The notes under the pieces are model-generated. The model did no database searches. It saw only the letters and a list, made by a program, of their open reading frames with translations, and was not told the origin of the DNA. The position numbers and the translations under genes are program-made. From Pseudonocardia sp. HH130630-07 (GTDB lineage: Bacteria > Actinomycetota > Actinomycetes > Mycobacteriales > Pseudonocardiaceae): a stretch of 64,000 nucleotides of DNA. The DNA is taken from the NCBI RefSeq assembly GCF_001698125.1, contig NZ_CP013854.1, forward strand, positions 5,270,001 to 5,334,000, in the 5' to 3' direction. Shown piece by piece: positions 54,414 through 62,401 of this stretch (the stretch's first letter is position 1; every line of letters begins with the position of its first letter).

Positions 54414-55874
54414 GTGACCGTCCGGGACCGGGCCCTCGCCGTCGTCGTCGCGGTGCTGTGGGGCGCGAACTTCATCGCCATCGACGTCGGGCTCGAGTAC
54501 TTCCCGCCGGTGTTCCTCGCCGGGGTGCGGATGCTCGTGCTCGCCGTGCCGACGCTGCTGCTCGTACCGCGCCCCAGGGTGCCGCTGCGCTGGCTGCTCG
54601 GCTTCGGGCTCGGTTTCGGGACGCTGCAGTTCCTCTTCCTGTTCCTCGGGATGTACGCCGGGATGCCGGCCGGGCTGGCGTCGCTGGTGCTGCAGGCGTC
54701 CGGGCCGTTCACCCTCGTGCTCGGCGCGCTGCTGCTGCGCGAGCGGGCCTCGCGGCGGCAGTGGCTCGGCGTGCTGGTCGCCGTCGCCGGACTGGCGACG
54801 ATCGCGCTGGCCCGCGCGCAGTCGGCCCCGGTGCTGCCGGTGCTGCTGACCCTGCTCGGCGCCCTCTGCTGGGCGGCCGGCAACCTGTGCAGCAGGCTCG
54901 CCCAGCGCGACGGCACCGAGGTCAACCCGCTGCACCTGACGATGTGGATGACGGTCGTCCCGCCGGTCCCGCTGCTCGCGGCGTCCGCGGTGGTGGAGGG
55001 GCCCGCCACCGGCTGGGTGGCGCTCGGCGGTGCACTGGCCACGGCGGCGCTGCCCGCGCTCGGTGCGCTGGTGTACCTCTCGGTGGCGGCGACCGTGGTC
55101 GCGACCGGGATCTGGACCGCCCTGCTGCGCCGCTACCCGGCCGGGCTGGTCGCACCGCACTCGCTGCTGGTCCCGGTCGTCGGGATGAGCCTCGCCGTAC
55201 TGGTGCTGGGGGAGCGGCCGTCGGCGGTCGAGCTGGCCGCCGGCGTGGTGGTGGTCGCCGGGGTGCTGACGGCCTCGGCCGGGGCTCGGGCCCCCGCCCG
55301 GCGGAACACCACCGCGGCACCGCACGTTGAAGCGACCGGAACCGACGAGAGGGAGGGACCGATGACCGAGACCGCCATCCTGGCCGGTGGATGTTTCTGG
55401 GGGGTGCAGGAGCTGCTCCGGCAACGCCCCGGTGTCGTCTCCACCCGGGTCGGCTACTCGGGCGACCCGAACACGCCGAACGCGACCTACCGCCGGCACG
55501 GCGACCACGCCGAGGCCGTGGAGATCGTGTTCGACCCCGAGCAGATCGGCTACCGGGAGATCCTGGAGTTCTTCTTCCAGATCCACGATCCGTCCACCAA
55601 GGACCGGCAGGGCAACGACATCGGGCGCAGCTACCGGTCGGTGATCTTCCACGACGGCGACGAGCAGCGGCGGACGGCGCTGGACACCATCGCCGACGTC
55701 GACGCCTCCGGCCTGTGGCCGGGCCGGGCGACGACCGACGTCGAGCCCGCCGGGGACTTCTGGGAGGCCGAGCCGGAACACCAGGACTACCTGCAGAAGT
55801 ACCCCTACGGCTACACCTGCCACTTCCCGCGCCCGAACTGGGTGCTGCCGCGGCGCACGGCCGGGACGGCCTGA
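54414..55874 (+). CDS. EamA family (DMT) transporter reading in frame into MsrA
   Basis: The first 316 codons are a ten-helix EamA transporter. Two EamA repeats are visible (RALAVVVAVLWGANFIAIDVGL and LPVLLTLLGALCWAAGNLCSRLAQ). Amino-acid metabolite exporters of the EamA type are common next to stress genes. No stop codon separates it from the MsrA domain (residues 317-486); the joint is a low-complexity ARAPARRNTTAAPHVEATG linker. A strong internal ribosome site suggests that MsrA is also made separately. GTG at 54414 has GGGAGG upstream. Confidence 0.8.
   Translation: MTVRDRALAVVVAVLWGANFIAIDVGLEYFPPVFLAGVRMLVLAVPTLLLVPRPRVPLRWLLGFGLGFGTLQFLFLFLGMYAGMPAGLASLVLQASGPFTLVLGALLLRERASRRQWLGVLVAVAGLATIALARAQSAPVLPVLLTLLGALCWAAGNLCSRLAQRDGTEVNPLHLTMWMTVVPPVPLLAASAVVEGPATGWVALGGALATAALPALGALVYLSVAATVVATGIWTALLRRYPAGLVAPHSLLVPVVGMSLAVLVLGERPSAVELAAGVVVVAGVLTASAGARAPARRNTTAAPHVEATGTDEREGPMTETAILAGGCFWGVQELLRQRPGVVSTRVGYSGDPNTPNATYRRHGDHAEAVEIVFDPEQIGYREILEFFFQIHDPSTKDRQGNDIGRSYRSVIFHDGDEQRRTALDTIADVDASGLWPGRATTDVEPAGDFWEAEPEHQDYLQKYPYGYTCHFPRPNWVLPRRTAGTA
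55362..55874 (+). CDS. msrA: Peptide-methionine (S)-S-oxide reductase MsrA
   Basis: A 170-residue enzyme that repairs oxidised methionine. The catalytic motif is ILAGGCFWGVQELL. GYSGDPNTPNATYRRHGDHAEAVEIVFDP and DRQGNDIGRSYRSVIF are classic MsrA blocks, and a possible resolving cysteine is in YGYTCHFPRPNW. GAGGGAGGGACC immediately before the ATG at 55362 is an excellent ribosome site. The domain is in frame with the upstream EamA gene with no stop between, so both a fusion and a free form are possible. Confidence 0.93.
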   Translation: MTETAILAGGCFWGVQELLRQRPGVVSTRVGYSGDPNTPNATYRRHGDHAEAVEIVFDPEQIGYREILEFFFQIHDPSTKDRQGNDIGRSYRSVIFHDGDEQRRTALDTIADVDASGLWPGRATTDVEPAGDFWEAEPEHQDYLQKYPYGYTCHFPRPNWVLPRRTAGTA

Positions 55875-56024
55875 GCCGGCCGCTGGGCCGGCCGGGTGGC
55901 GTGGACCGCGTCACGCGTGATCTCGGTCCCGGGGGTATTTCCGAGCGCAACGAACCCGGGTAGTCGTCGGGGGTGGGTCCGCTCAGCGGTGCGGCCCCAC
56001 CCCCGTCACGGTCCAGGAGGAACG

Positions 56025-56618
56025 ATGCGCACTGCCGACGGCCCGGACCGGACCGGCCCGCGGGCGGTACCGGTCAGCGCCGCCGCCCTGCGATGTTCCG
56101 CCTCCCGCCGGGAGGACGTGCTCGCCGTCGTGCTGGGGCTGCTCGCGGTGCTGGGGCTGGTCTGCGCCTGGGGCGCCGGTGCGTCCGCACACGGCACCGT
56201 ACTGGACCGGGGCGCCGCCGAGGCGGCCGAGCGCACGGCGGTCCCGGCCGTGGTGACCGGCCCGGTGGGCCCGGCCGGTGAGATGTACACCGGGCAGCAG
56301 ACCCTCGCCGTCGAATGGACCGCACGCGACGGCACCCGGCAGACCGGGGCCACGTCGTTCCCGGGTCTCTACGGTGCCGGCGAACAGGTCACCGTCTGGC
56401 TGGACCGCGACGGCCGCCTCACCGTGGCGCCGGCGACCGCGTCGGACGCGATGACCGTCGCCGTCGGCGCCGGCTTCCTGACGAGCGTGGCGTGGGGTGT
56501 GCTTCTGGTGGTCCTCGGGCGGGCCGGCTTCCGGCGCACCGCCCTGCGCTACGCGCGGGCCTGGGAGCTGGACTGGGCCGCCGTCGAACCCCGCTGGTCC
56601 GGCCGCCGGACGACCTGA
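56025..56618 (+). CDS. Two-TM conserved membrane protein (Rv1733c-like)
   Basis: A 197-residue protein with two hydrophobic helices, VLAVVLGLLAVLGLVCAWGAGA near residue 40 and AVGAGFLTSVAWGVLLVVLG near residue 150. A soluble loop lies between (TARDGTRQTGATSFPGLYGAGEQVTVWLDRDGRLTVAPA). This matches the actinobacterial Rv1733c-type transmembrane family, whose function is not known. The ATG follows AGGAGG. The short C-terminal tail is cytoplasmic in a simple model. Confidence 0.85.
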   Translation: MRTADGPDRTGPRAVPVSAAALRCSASRREDVLAVVLGLLAVLGLVCAWGAGASAHGTVLDRGAAEAAERTAVPAVVTGPVGPAGEMYTGQQTLAVEWTARDGTRQTGATSFPGLYGAGEQVTVWLDRDGRLTVAPATASDAMTVAVGAGFLTSVAWGVLLVVLGRAGFRRTALRYARAWELDWAAVEPRWSGRRTT

Positions 56619-56643
56619 GGGCCGACCGGTAGGGTCGCGCGGC

Positions 56644-57222
56644 ATGACCGGGATCGTCGTCCTGCACCACGCACTGGGCCGGACGGCCGGTGTGCTCGGC
56701 TTCGCCGAGGCCCTGACGGGGGCCGGTCACGAGGTGACCGTGCCGGACCTGTTCGCCGGCCGGACCTTCGGGTCCGTCGCCGACGGGGTGGCGCACGCCG
56801 CCTCGGTCGGTTCCGGGGTGCTGCTCGAGCGCGCGGAGTCCGTGCTCGCGACGCTCCCGCCGGAGCAGGTACTGCTCGGGTTCTCCCTCGGCGTCGTCCC
56901 CGCCCAGCAGCTCGCCGCGACCCGGCCCGGTGTCCTCGGGGCGGTGCTGTGCCACGCCTGCCTGCCCCCACCGGAGCCCGCCGGGTGGCCGGCCGGCGTC
57001 CCGGTGCGTGTGCACGCGGGCGACGCCGACCCCTACTTCGACGACGACGGGGACGCCGACGCCGCCCGCGCTCTGCTCGCCTCGGCGGCGGACGGCGCAC
57101 TCGTCCGCTAACCGGGCGCCGGGCACCTGTTCGCCGAGCCCGCCGCACCCGAGTACGACCCGGTGGCCGCGGAGCTGCTCCGCGAGCGGGTCCTGGACTT
57201 CGTCCGCTCGACGGGCGGCTGA
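56644..57222 (+). pseudogene. Dienelactone hydrolase family gene broken by a nonsense codon
   Basis: From ATG 56644 the frame encodes an alpha/beta hydrolase of the DLH family. IVVLHHALGRTAG starts it, the nucleophile serine is in LLGFSLGVVPAQQ and the aspartate in VRVHAGDADPYFDDD. A TAA at 57109-57111 then interrupts it. The next codons in the same frame continue the family (PGAGHLFAE with the catalytic histidine, then ELLRERVLDFVRS) to a TGA at 57222. Relatives have Tyr (TAC) at the stop position, so a single TAC-to-TAA change would explain it. The truncated 155-residue product lacks the catalytic histidine. TAGGGT 8 nt before the ATG is a likely -10. Confidence 0.82.
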
Positions 57223-57237
57223 ACCACCGGGCCGGGG

Positions 57238-57870
57238 TCAGACGGCGGCCGGAACCGGGTCGACGGTCCGCAGGCCGCGGTCGAACACGGCCATGACCTC
57301 GTCGACCAGCCCGACCAGCTCCGGTGCCCGCGGATCGGTCCCGTGGTCGCCCAGCCAGTGCTGCACGGCGACCCGCAGCCCGGTGACGGCGGCCGCCGCG
57401 GCGAGCGTCGGGAACAGGTCCCGGGCCGGGTCGATGCCGGTGCGGTCGACGACCGCGGCGGCCAGGGCCCGTTCCTGGGCGGCGAACGCGGCGAGCTGGT
57501 GGGCGACGACCGTGGGGTGCCCGCTCAGTGCCCGCAGCAGCCGGACCCGGTCGAGGTAGCCCGGGTCGGTGACGACGGCGCGCAGCGCGTGGCGCAGTGA
57601 CTCGGCGACCGGCTCGCCGGACGGCCGGGTGGTGAACGCGGCGACGAGCGTGCTCGCGGCCGCCGCGTTCCCCGCGACGATCGCCTCCTCCTTCGAGGTG
57701 AAGTAGTTGAAGAAGGTGCGGGGGGCGACGTCGGCGGCGTCCGCGATCTGCTCGACGGTGACCTGGTCCAGACCGTGCTCGCTGCACAGCCGCAGCGCCG
57801 CGGCGGCGAGTGCGGCCCGGGTGGCGGCCTTCTTGCGCTCCCGCCGACCGGGCGGCTGCGGCTCACCCAC
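57238..57870 (-). CDS. TetR family regulator
   Basis: A 210-residue repressor. The HTH is AALRLCSEHGLDQVTVEQIADAADVAPRTFFNYFTSKEEAI, typical of the TetR_N family. The start overlaps the end of the MFS gene by 8 bases, so both are made from one leftward mRNA. It probably represses the pump operon through the dyad at 59827-59857. Confidence 0.9.
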   Translation of the reverse strand: MGEPQPPGRRERKKAATRAALAAAALRLCSEHGLDQVTVEQIADAADVAPRTFFNYFTSKEEAIVAGNAAAASTLVAAFTTRPSGEPVAESLRHALRAVVTDPGYLDRVRLLRALSGHPTVVAHQLAAFAAQERALAAAVVDRTGIDPARDLFPTLAAAAAVTGLRVAVQHWLGDHGTDPRAPELVGLVDEVMAVFDRGLRTVDPVPAAV

Positions 57871-59812
57871 GGTCGGCCCCCACGTTCGTCCGGGCTGGCG
57901 AGTCGATGACCGAGACGATCTCCGGACGCGCGGGACCGGGTGCCGGGGCCAGGTCGACGTCGAAACGCAGGCCCTGGTCCGGAACGGTCAGCCGGTGCGC
58001 GGCGGGCCGTCCGGCCCATCGGTACACCGTGGAGACGGTGCCGGTGGCGACGCAGATCCGGTAGTTGCCGCCGTCGTCGGCGCGGGTCCGGCCGAGCTCG
58101 CCGCCGTTCCGGTCGAGGACCGTGAGCACGGCGCCCGCGGCGGGGACGCCGTCGGCGCGGACCACGCCGTGCAGCATCGGCCCCGCCGGCGCCGCGGCAC
58201 CGGCCGGTGCGGACGCGGCGGCGGCCGGGACCGGCGCCGTGGCCGCGGGGGCGGCTGCGCCCTCGTCCGGGGTGGGCTCCAGGTCCAGGGTGTCGCGCAG
58301 CGGACGCTCGCGCAGGAACAGGATCGCGATCAGCGCGAGCAGCCCCAGCGGGGCGGCGACCAGGAAGATCTCCGCGATGGCGTGCCCGTAGGAGTCCATC
58401 ACGATCGAGCGCACCGGCTCGGGGATCTGTGCCAGGTTCGGCACCTGGCCGCCCTGGGTGGCGCCGCCGCCGTCGATACCGGCGTCGGCCAGCCCGGACG
58501 CGGTGCGGCTCGCCACCACCGAGGCCAGCAGCGCACCCAGCCCGGCGACACCGGCCGAGCCGCCGAGCGACCGGAAGAAGGTCACCGTGGAGCTGGCCGC
58601 GCCCATGTCCCGCATCGCGACCGTGTTCTGCACGGCGAGGACCAGGTTCTGCTGGGTCATGCCGACGCCGAGGCCGACCAGCCCCATCGCGACCGCGACC
58701 TGCCAGTAGGGCACGGTCGAGGAGATGACCAGAGCACCGACCGTGAGACCGGCGGTGAGCAGCGCGGCGCCGAGCACCAGGTACCGCTTCCAGCGCCCGT
58801 AGCGGCTGATCAGCTGTCCGGCGACGTTCGAGGCCAGGAACATACCGATGATCATCGGCAGGGTGAGGACACCGGCCTCGGTCGCCGTGGCGCCGCGGGC
58901 GAGCTGGAAGTACTGCGAGAGGAAGATCGTGGAGCCGAACATCGCGACGCCGACGAACAGGCTCGCGACGGTGGCGAGCACGAACGTGCGGTCCCGGAAC
59001 AGGAACGGCGGCACGACCGGGTCCTTGACCCGCCGCTCGACGACGACCGCCAGCACCAGGGCCACGATCCCGCCGCCGATCAGCCCGAGCGAGGTCGGCG
59101 AGGACCAGGCGAACTGCTTGCCCCCGAGCGAGGTCCACAGCAGCAGCGCCGAGACGCCGGCGGCGATGAGGAAGGCACCGAGGTAGTCGATGGTGACCGA
59201 GTCACGGCGCTCGGTCGGCACGTTCAGCGTCCGCTGCAGGACCAGCAGCGAGATCGCCGCCAGCGGGACGCCGACGAAGAAGCACCAGCGCCAGCCGAGC
59301 GGCGAGTCGACGATGACGCCGCCGAGCAACGGCCCGCCGACGACCGCCACGGACATGATCGCCGACAGGTAGCCCATGTACCGGCCGCGCTCGCGCGGGG
59401 TGATGATCGCGGCGATGACGACCTGGGTGAGCGCCTGCAGCCCGCCCATCCCCAGCCCCTGCAGCACCCGGAAGCCGATGAGCTGCGACGTCGCCGTGGC
59501 CAGCCCGCACAGCAGCGAGCCGATCAGGAAGATGCCGATCGCCGACTGGACCAGGATCTTCTTGGAGTAGAGGTCGGCGAGCTTGCCCCAGATCGGGGTG
59601 GACGCCGTCATCGCCAGCAGCGACGCCGAGACCACCCAGGTGTACTCGGCCTGCGTCCCGCCCAGGTCACCGAGGATCCTGGGGAGGGCGTTCGAGACGA
59701 TCGTGCTGGACAGCACGCCGACGAACAGGGCCATGAGCAGACCGCTGAGCGGTAGCAGCACGGAACGGCGGTGGGCGGCGGTCTCCTCCGGGGAGCGGGT
59801 ACTTGACGTCAC
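57863..59812 (-). CDS. MFS transporter, DHA2 family (14 TM), with C-terminal beta-domain
   Basis: A 649-residue exporter. TM1 has LSSTIVSNALPRILGDLGG, motif A is TPIWGKLADLYSKKILVQ and motif C is VAVVGGPLLGGVIVD. After 14 helices an Ala/Pro linker leads to about 100 residues resembling a carboxypeptidase regulatory-like beta-sandwich (GPMLHGVVRADGVPAAGAVL ... YRICVATGTVSTVYRWAG). Such DHA2 pumps with an extra domain occur in actinobacteria; its role is unknown. GTG at 59812 has TACGAT six bases upstream and no ribosome site, so a leaderless mRNA is expected. Confidence 0.88.
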   Translation of the reverse strand: MTSSTRSPEETAAHRRSVLLPLSGLLMALFVGVLSSTIVSNALPRILGDLGGTQAEYTWVVSASLLAMTASTPIWGKLADLYSKKILVQSAIGIFLIGSLLCGLATATSQLIGFRVLQGLGMGGLQALTQVVIAAIITPRERGRYMGYLSAIMSVAVVGGPLLGGVIVDSPLGWRWCFFVGVPLAAISLLVLQRTLNVPTERRDSVTIDYLGAFLIAAGVSALLLWTSLGGKQFAWSSPTSLGLIGGGIVALVLAVVVERRVKDPVVPPFLFRDRTFVLATVASLFVGVAMFGSTIFLSQYFQLARGATATEAGVLTLPMIIGMFLASNVAGQLISRYGRWKRYLVLGAALLTAGLTVGALVISSTVPYWQVAVAMGLVGLGVGMTQQNLVLAVQNTVAMRDMGAASSTVTFFRSLGGSAGVAGLGALLASVVASRTASGLADAGIDGGGATQGGQVPNLAQIPEPVRSIVMDSYGHAIAEIFLVAAPLGLLALIAILFLRERPLRDTLDLEPTPDEGAAAPAATAPVPAAAASAPAGAAAPAGPMLHGVVRADGVPAAGAVLTVLDRNGGELGRTRADDGGNYRICVATGTVSTVYRWAGRPAAHRLTVPDQGLRFDVDLAPAPGPARPEIVSVIDSPARTNVGADRG

Positions 59813-59818
59813 GCAACG

Positions 59819-59857
59819 ATCGTACGCGGCAAACCTGCACACCGCGCAAGTTTGCCG
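59819..59857 (-). promoter_or_regulatory. Promoter and operator dyad of the MFS-TetR operon
   Basis: On the minus strand TACGAT (59824-59819) is the -10, six bases from the GTG. CGGCAAAC (59827-59834) and GTTTGCCG (59850-59857) are perfect 8-bp inverted repeats with a 15-bp centre, covering the -35 region. They are probably bound by the TetR protein of the same operon. Confidence 0.65.
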
Positions 59858-59893
59858 AGAGTGCTACTGCGCACATCCTGCAGGTTCCCGGCG

Positions 59894-60844
59894 TCAGCTC
59901 CGGGCGGGTCCCGTGGGCTCCGGGCGGGCGGCGATCCGGGCGAGGCGCTGCTCGGTCGGCCACTTGACGTCGGTGGCCCAGCCGAGCCGTTCGAAGAGCC
60001 GGATCGTCTCGGCCGAGAGGTCGATCTCCCACCTGCCCACGCCGTGCCGGGCGGAGGTGGGATCGGCGTGGTGCAGGTTGTGCCACGACTCGCCCATGCT
60101 CGGGATCGCCAGCGCCCACACGTTGGTGGAGCGGTCCCGGGACCGCCACGGCCGCTCCCCGACGAGGTGGCAGATGGAGTTCGTGGACCAGGCGACGTGG
60201 TGCGAGACGGCGACCCGGACGAGCCCGGCCCAGAAGAACGCGGTGAACGCGCCCCACCAGGTACCGGTCACCAGGCCACCGACCAGGCCCGGCCCGAACA
60301 CCGACAGCACGGTGAGGGCGCTGAACCACCGGTGCACCCGGTCGATGTCGGGATCGGCCAGCAGGTCCGGGGTGAACCGTCGCTGGTCGGTGAGCGACCG
60401 GTCGAAGATCCAGCCCATGTGCGCGTGCCAGAACCCGCGGACCAGCGCGGCCGGTGAGGTGCCGTAGCGCCACGGGGAGTGCGGGTCGCCCTCCTCGTCG
60501 GCGTGCGCGTGGTGCCTGCGGTGATCGGCCACCCAGTGCCGGACCGGGCCCTGCACGGCCAGGCTCCCGGCGACGGCCAGCGCGATCCGCAGCGGGCGGG
60601 TGGCGGTGAACGAGCGGTGGGTGAAGTAGCGGTGGAACCCGACCGTCACGCCGAGCATCGAGATCACGTACATGCCGAGCGCGAGCCCCGCGTCCAGCGG
60701 GCTGAGGCCCCAGCCCCAGGCCAGCGGGATCGCGGCCACCAGCGCGAGTGCCGGGACGATCGCGAACGCGTACACGAACAGGTGCGGCACGGGATGACGG
60801 AGACGGTCGGACAGGTCACGCGGTGCAGCCGGGGAAGCGGTCAC
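59894..60844 (-). CDS. Acyl-CoA (stearoyl-type delta-9) fatty acid desaturase
   Basis: A 316-residue integral membrane di-iron desaturase. The three histidine boxes are present: HRYFTHRSF, HRRHHAHAD and HNLHHADP. Four hydrophobic helices lie between them. The HADEEGDPHSPWRYG and STNSICHLVGERPW segments are typical of bacterial stearoyl-CoA desaturases. The likely reaction is double-bond insertion in C16-C18 acyl chains. GTG at 60844 was chosen because upstream in-frame codons are not conserved-looking. Confidence 0.92.
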   Translation of the reverse strand: MTASPAAPRDLSDRLRHPVPHLFVYAFAIVPALALVAAIPLAWGWGLSPLDAGLALGMYVISMLGVTVGFHRYFTHRSFTATRPLRIALAVAGSLAVQGPVRHWVADHRRHHAHADEEGDPHSPWRYGTSPAALVRGFWHAHMGWIFDRSLTDQRRFTPDLLADPDIDRVHRWFSALTVLSVFGPGLVGGLVTGTWWGAFTAFFWAGLVRVAVSHHVAWSTNSICHLVGERPWRSRDRSTNVWALAIPSMGESWHNLHHADPTSARHGVGRWEIDLSAETIRLFERLGWATDVKWPTEQRLARIAARPEPTGPARS

Positions 60845-61019
60845 GGCGTCGATCGTTCCGGCTCGCCCCAGCCCGGGCAGTGGGGAGAACCCCCGGGGTT
60901 GGGCGCGGAGACTGGCGCCCTGGTGTGTTCTGAGCCACAATCGCCGAACGTGTCCCGCTGACCTGCGGAGTTCCCCCGCCCCCCGGGGTGGGGCACGACC
61001 GGACCGGCCCTGGCGGTGA

Positions 61020-61421
61020 ATGGTGCAGTACCCCGACCCTCGTACGGCGTCCCCCGGCGCCGCGGTACCGGCCCGCTCCCGGCCGGCCCTCGCCGCGGAG
61101 TTCGAGCACCTGCAGGAGAACCTGCGCCGGGTGCTGGCCGGGCTGCACTGGCCGGCGTACCGCTGGCAGGTGATCGCCGAGGCCGAGGCCTGGGGGGTGA
61201 GCGGGATGCTGCGCAACCAGCTCGCGCCGTTGCCGGACGGCCGCTACCCGTCGGTCGACGCGCTCGTCGCCACCCTGGTCGCCCAGCTCACCGCGCGGCC
61301 CCGGCCCACTCCGGCCGGCGGACCGCCGGTCCCGGTGCGTCCGGCGGCGACGGCCCGGGTCCGTCCGGCCGTCCCGCCCGGTGCCCCGCCGCGGCCCGCG
61401 GGGACCGCTGCCGGGGCGTAG
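61020..61421 (+). CDS. Hypothetical protein with DUF2795-like domain
   Basis: A 133-residue protein. Residues 30-85 (LRRVLAGLHWPAYRWQVIAEAEAWG ... LPDGRYPSVDALVATLV) resemble the small DUF2795 fold, often found in actinobacterial regulatory or stress proteins. The tail is Pro/Ala/Arg-rich. The last 178 bases overlap the antisense 3' end of the MerR gene, whose C-terminus there is also low complexity; one of the two tails may be shorter in reality. Confidence 0.55.
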   Translation: MVQYPDPRTASPGAAVPARSRPALAAEFEHLQENLRRVLAGLHWPAYRWQVIAEAEAWGVSGMLRNQLAPLPDGRYPSVDALVATLVAQLTARPRPTPAGGPPVPVRPAATARVRPAVPPGAPPRPAGTAAGA

Positions 61422-62179
61422 TCCCCGGGGGTGTGCGGCTCCCCGCCCGGCACCGGGTCACGGTGCAGCTCCCGCCCGAGCCGGCGCAGCACGTCGCGCT
61501 GGACGGGCCGGCAGAGCCCGCGCAGGGCGACGGCCGCCGTCCGGGCGACCGCACGGTCCCGGACGGGTGCGTCCCGGTGCGGCGCGACGAGCTCGGGGTG
61601 CGACGCGTACAGGGCCCGGACGTGCCGTGCCATCCGCTCGGCGAGGTCCTGGCGGGCGTCGACGCCGGCGTCGTCGGGGAGGTCCTCGAACTCCCGGTCG
61701 GTCGGATCCGGCCGGTAGCCGCGCAGTACGGCGCCGTACGCCGCGCGGTCCCGGGGCGGCAGCGTCCGGGCCAGCACCGCGATCGTCGCCCGGGTCGCGT
61801 CGGAGAACCTCACCCCGGTGGCAGGCCGGAACTCCGGCGGCAGGTCCACGGCCGTCTCGTGGCGGAGTATCGCCGCCAGCTCCGCACGGGTCCGGTGCAG
61901 CCGGTCGAGGGTGGCGGCCAGCTCGGTGTCGAGGGTGCGGAGCGCGGCGTCGGTGTCCGGGGCCCCGCTGTCGTCCTCGGCGGGGATGCGGGACAGCGGG
62001 AACCCGAGCGCCGTCAGCCGGGTGATCCGCAGCAGCCGGATCAGGTGGTCGGCCCCGTACTGCTTGTAGCCGTTCGGGCGGCGGCCGGGCTCGGGCAGCA
62101 GCCCGATCTCGTGGTAGTGCCGGACCGCGCGCACGCTGGTGCCGGCGAGCTCCGCGATCTCGCGGGTGCTCCAGGCCAT
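61244..62179 (-). CDS. MerR family transcriptional regulator
   Basis: A 311-residue regulator. The N-terminal MerR HTH (WSTREIAELAGTSVRAVRHYHEIGLLPEPGRRPNGYKQYGADHLIRLLRI) is followed by an antiparallel coiled coil (LRTLDTELAATLDRLHRTRAELAAIL). A helical C-terminal domain then follows, up to about residue 250. The last 60 residues are Gly/Ala/Arg-rich and antisense to the DUF2795-like gene. It is divergent from the sulfatase gene and may control it. Confidence 0.83.
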   Translation of the reverse strand: MAWSTREIAELAGTSVRAVRHYHEIGLLPEPGRRPNGYKQYGADHLIRLLRITRLTALGFPLSRIPAEDDSGAPDTDAALRTLDTELAATLDRLHRTRAELAAILRHETAVDLPPEFRPATGVRFSDATRATIAVLARTLPPRDRAAYGAVLRGYRPDPTDREFEDLPDDAGVDARQDLAERMARHVRALYASHPELVAPHRDAPVRDRAVARTAAVALRGLCRPVQRDVLRRLGRELHRDPVPGGEPHTPGDYAPAAVPAGRGGAPGGTAGRTRAVAAGRTGTGGPPAGVGRGRAVSWATRVATSASTDG

Positions 62180-62307
62180 GGGTTCCGTCCTCTGCCACCG
62201 ACCGCCGTGAGCACCAGTACAGACGGCGCCGCCCGCCCCGATCGAGAGGGGTACCGCCGTCACGGACGGTGTCCCTGCCCGCCCGTACCCTGGCGGTCCG
62301 TGGCGCG

Positions 62308-62336
62308 TTGACCGGTTCTCGACCCTCGTGTTAGGA
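62308..62336 (+). promoter_or_regulatory. Possible sulfatase promoter
   Basis: TTGACC (62308-62313), a 17-bp spacer and TTAGGA (62331-62336) form a candidate promoter, with a GAGGAGG ribosome site at 62391 before the ATG. The -10 is a poor TANNNT match, so this is tentative. Confidence 0.3.
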
Positions 62337-62401
62337 CGGTCGACGGGGTGTCGGGTACCGGCGGCACGTCCGCCGTGTCGCCGTCCGGACGAGGAGGACC
62401 C

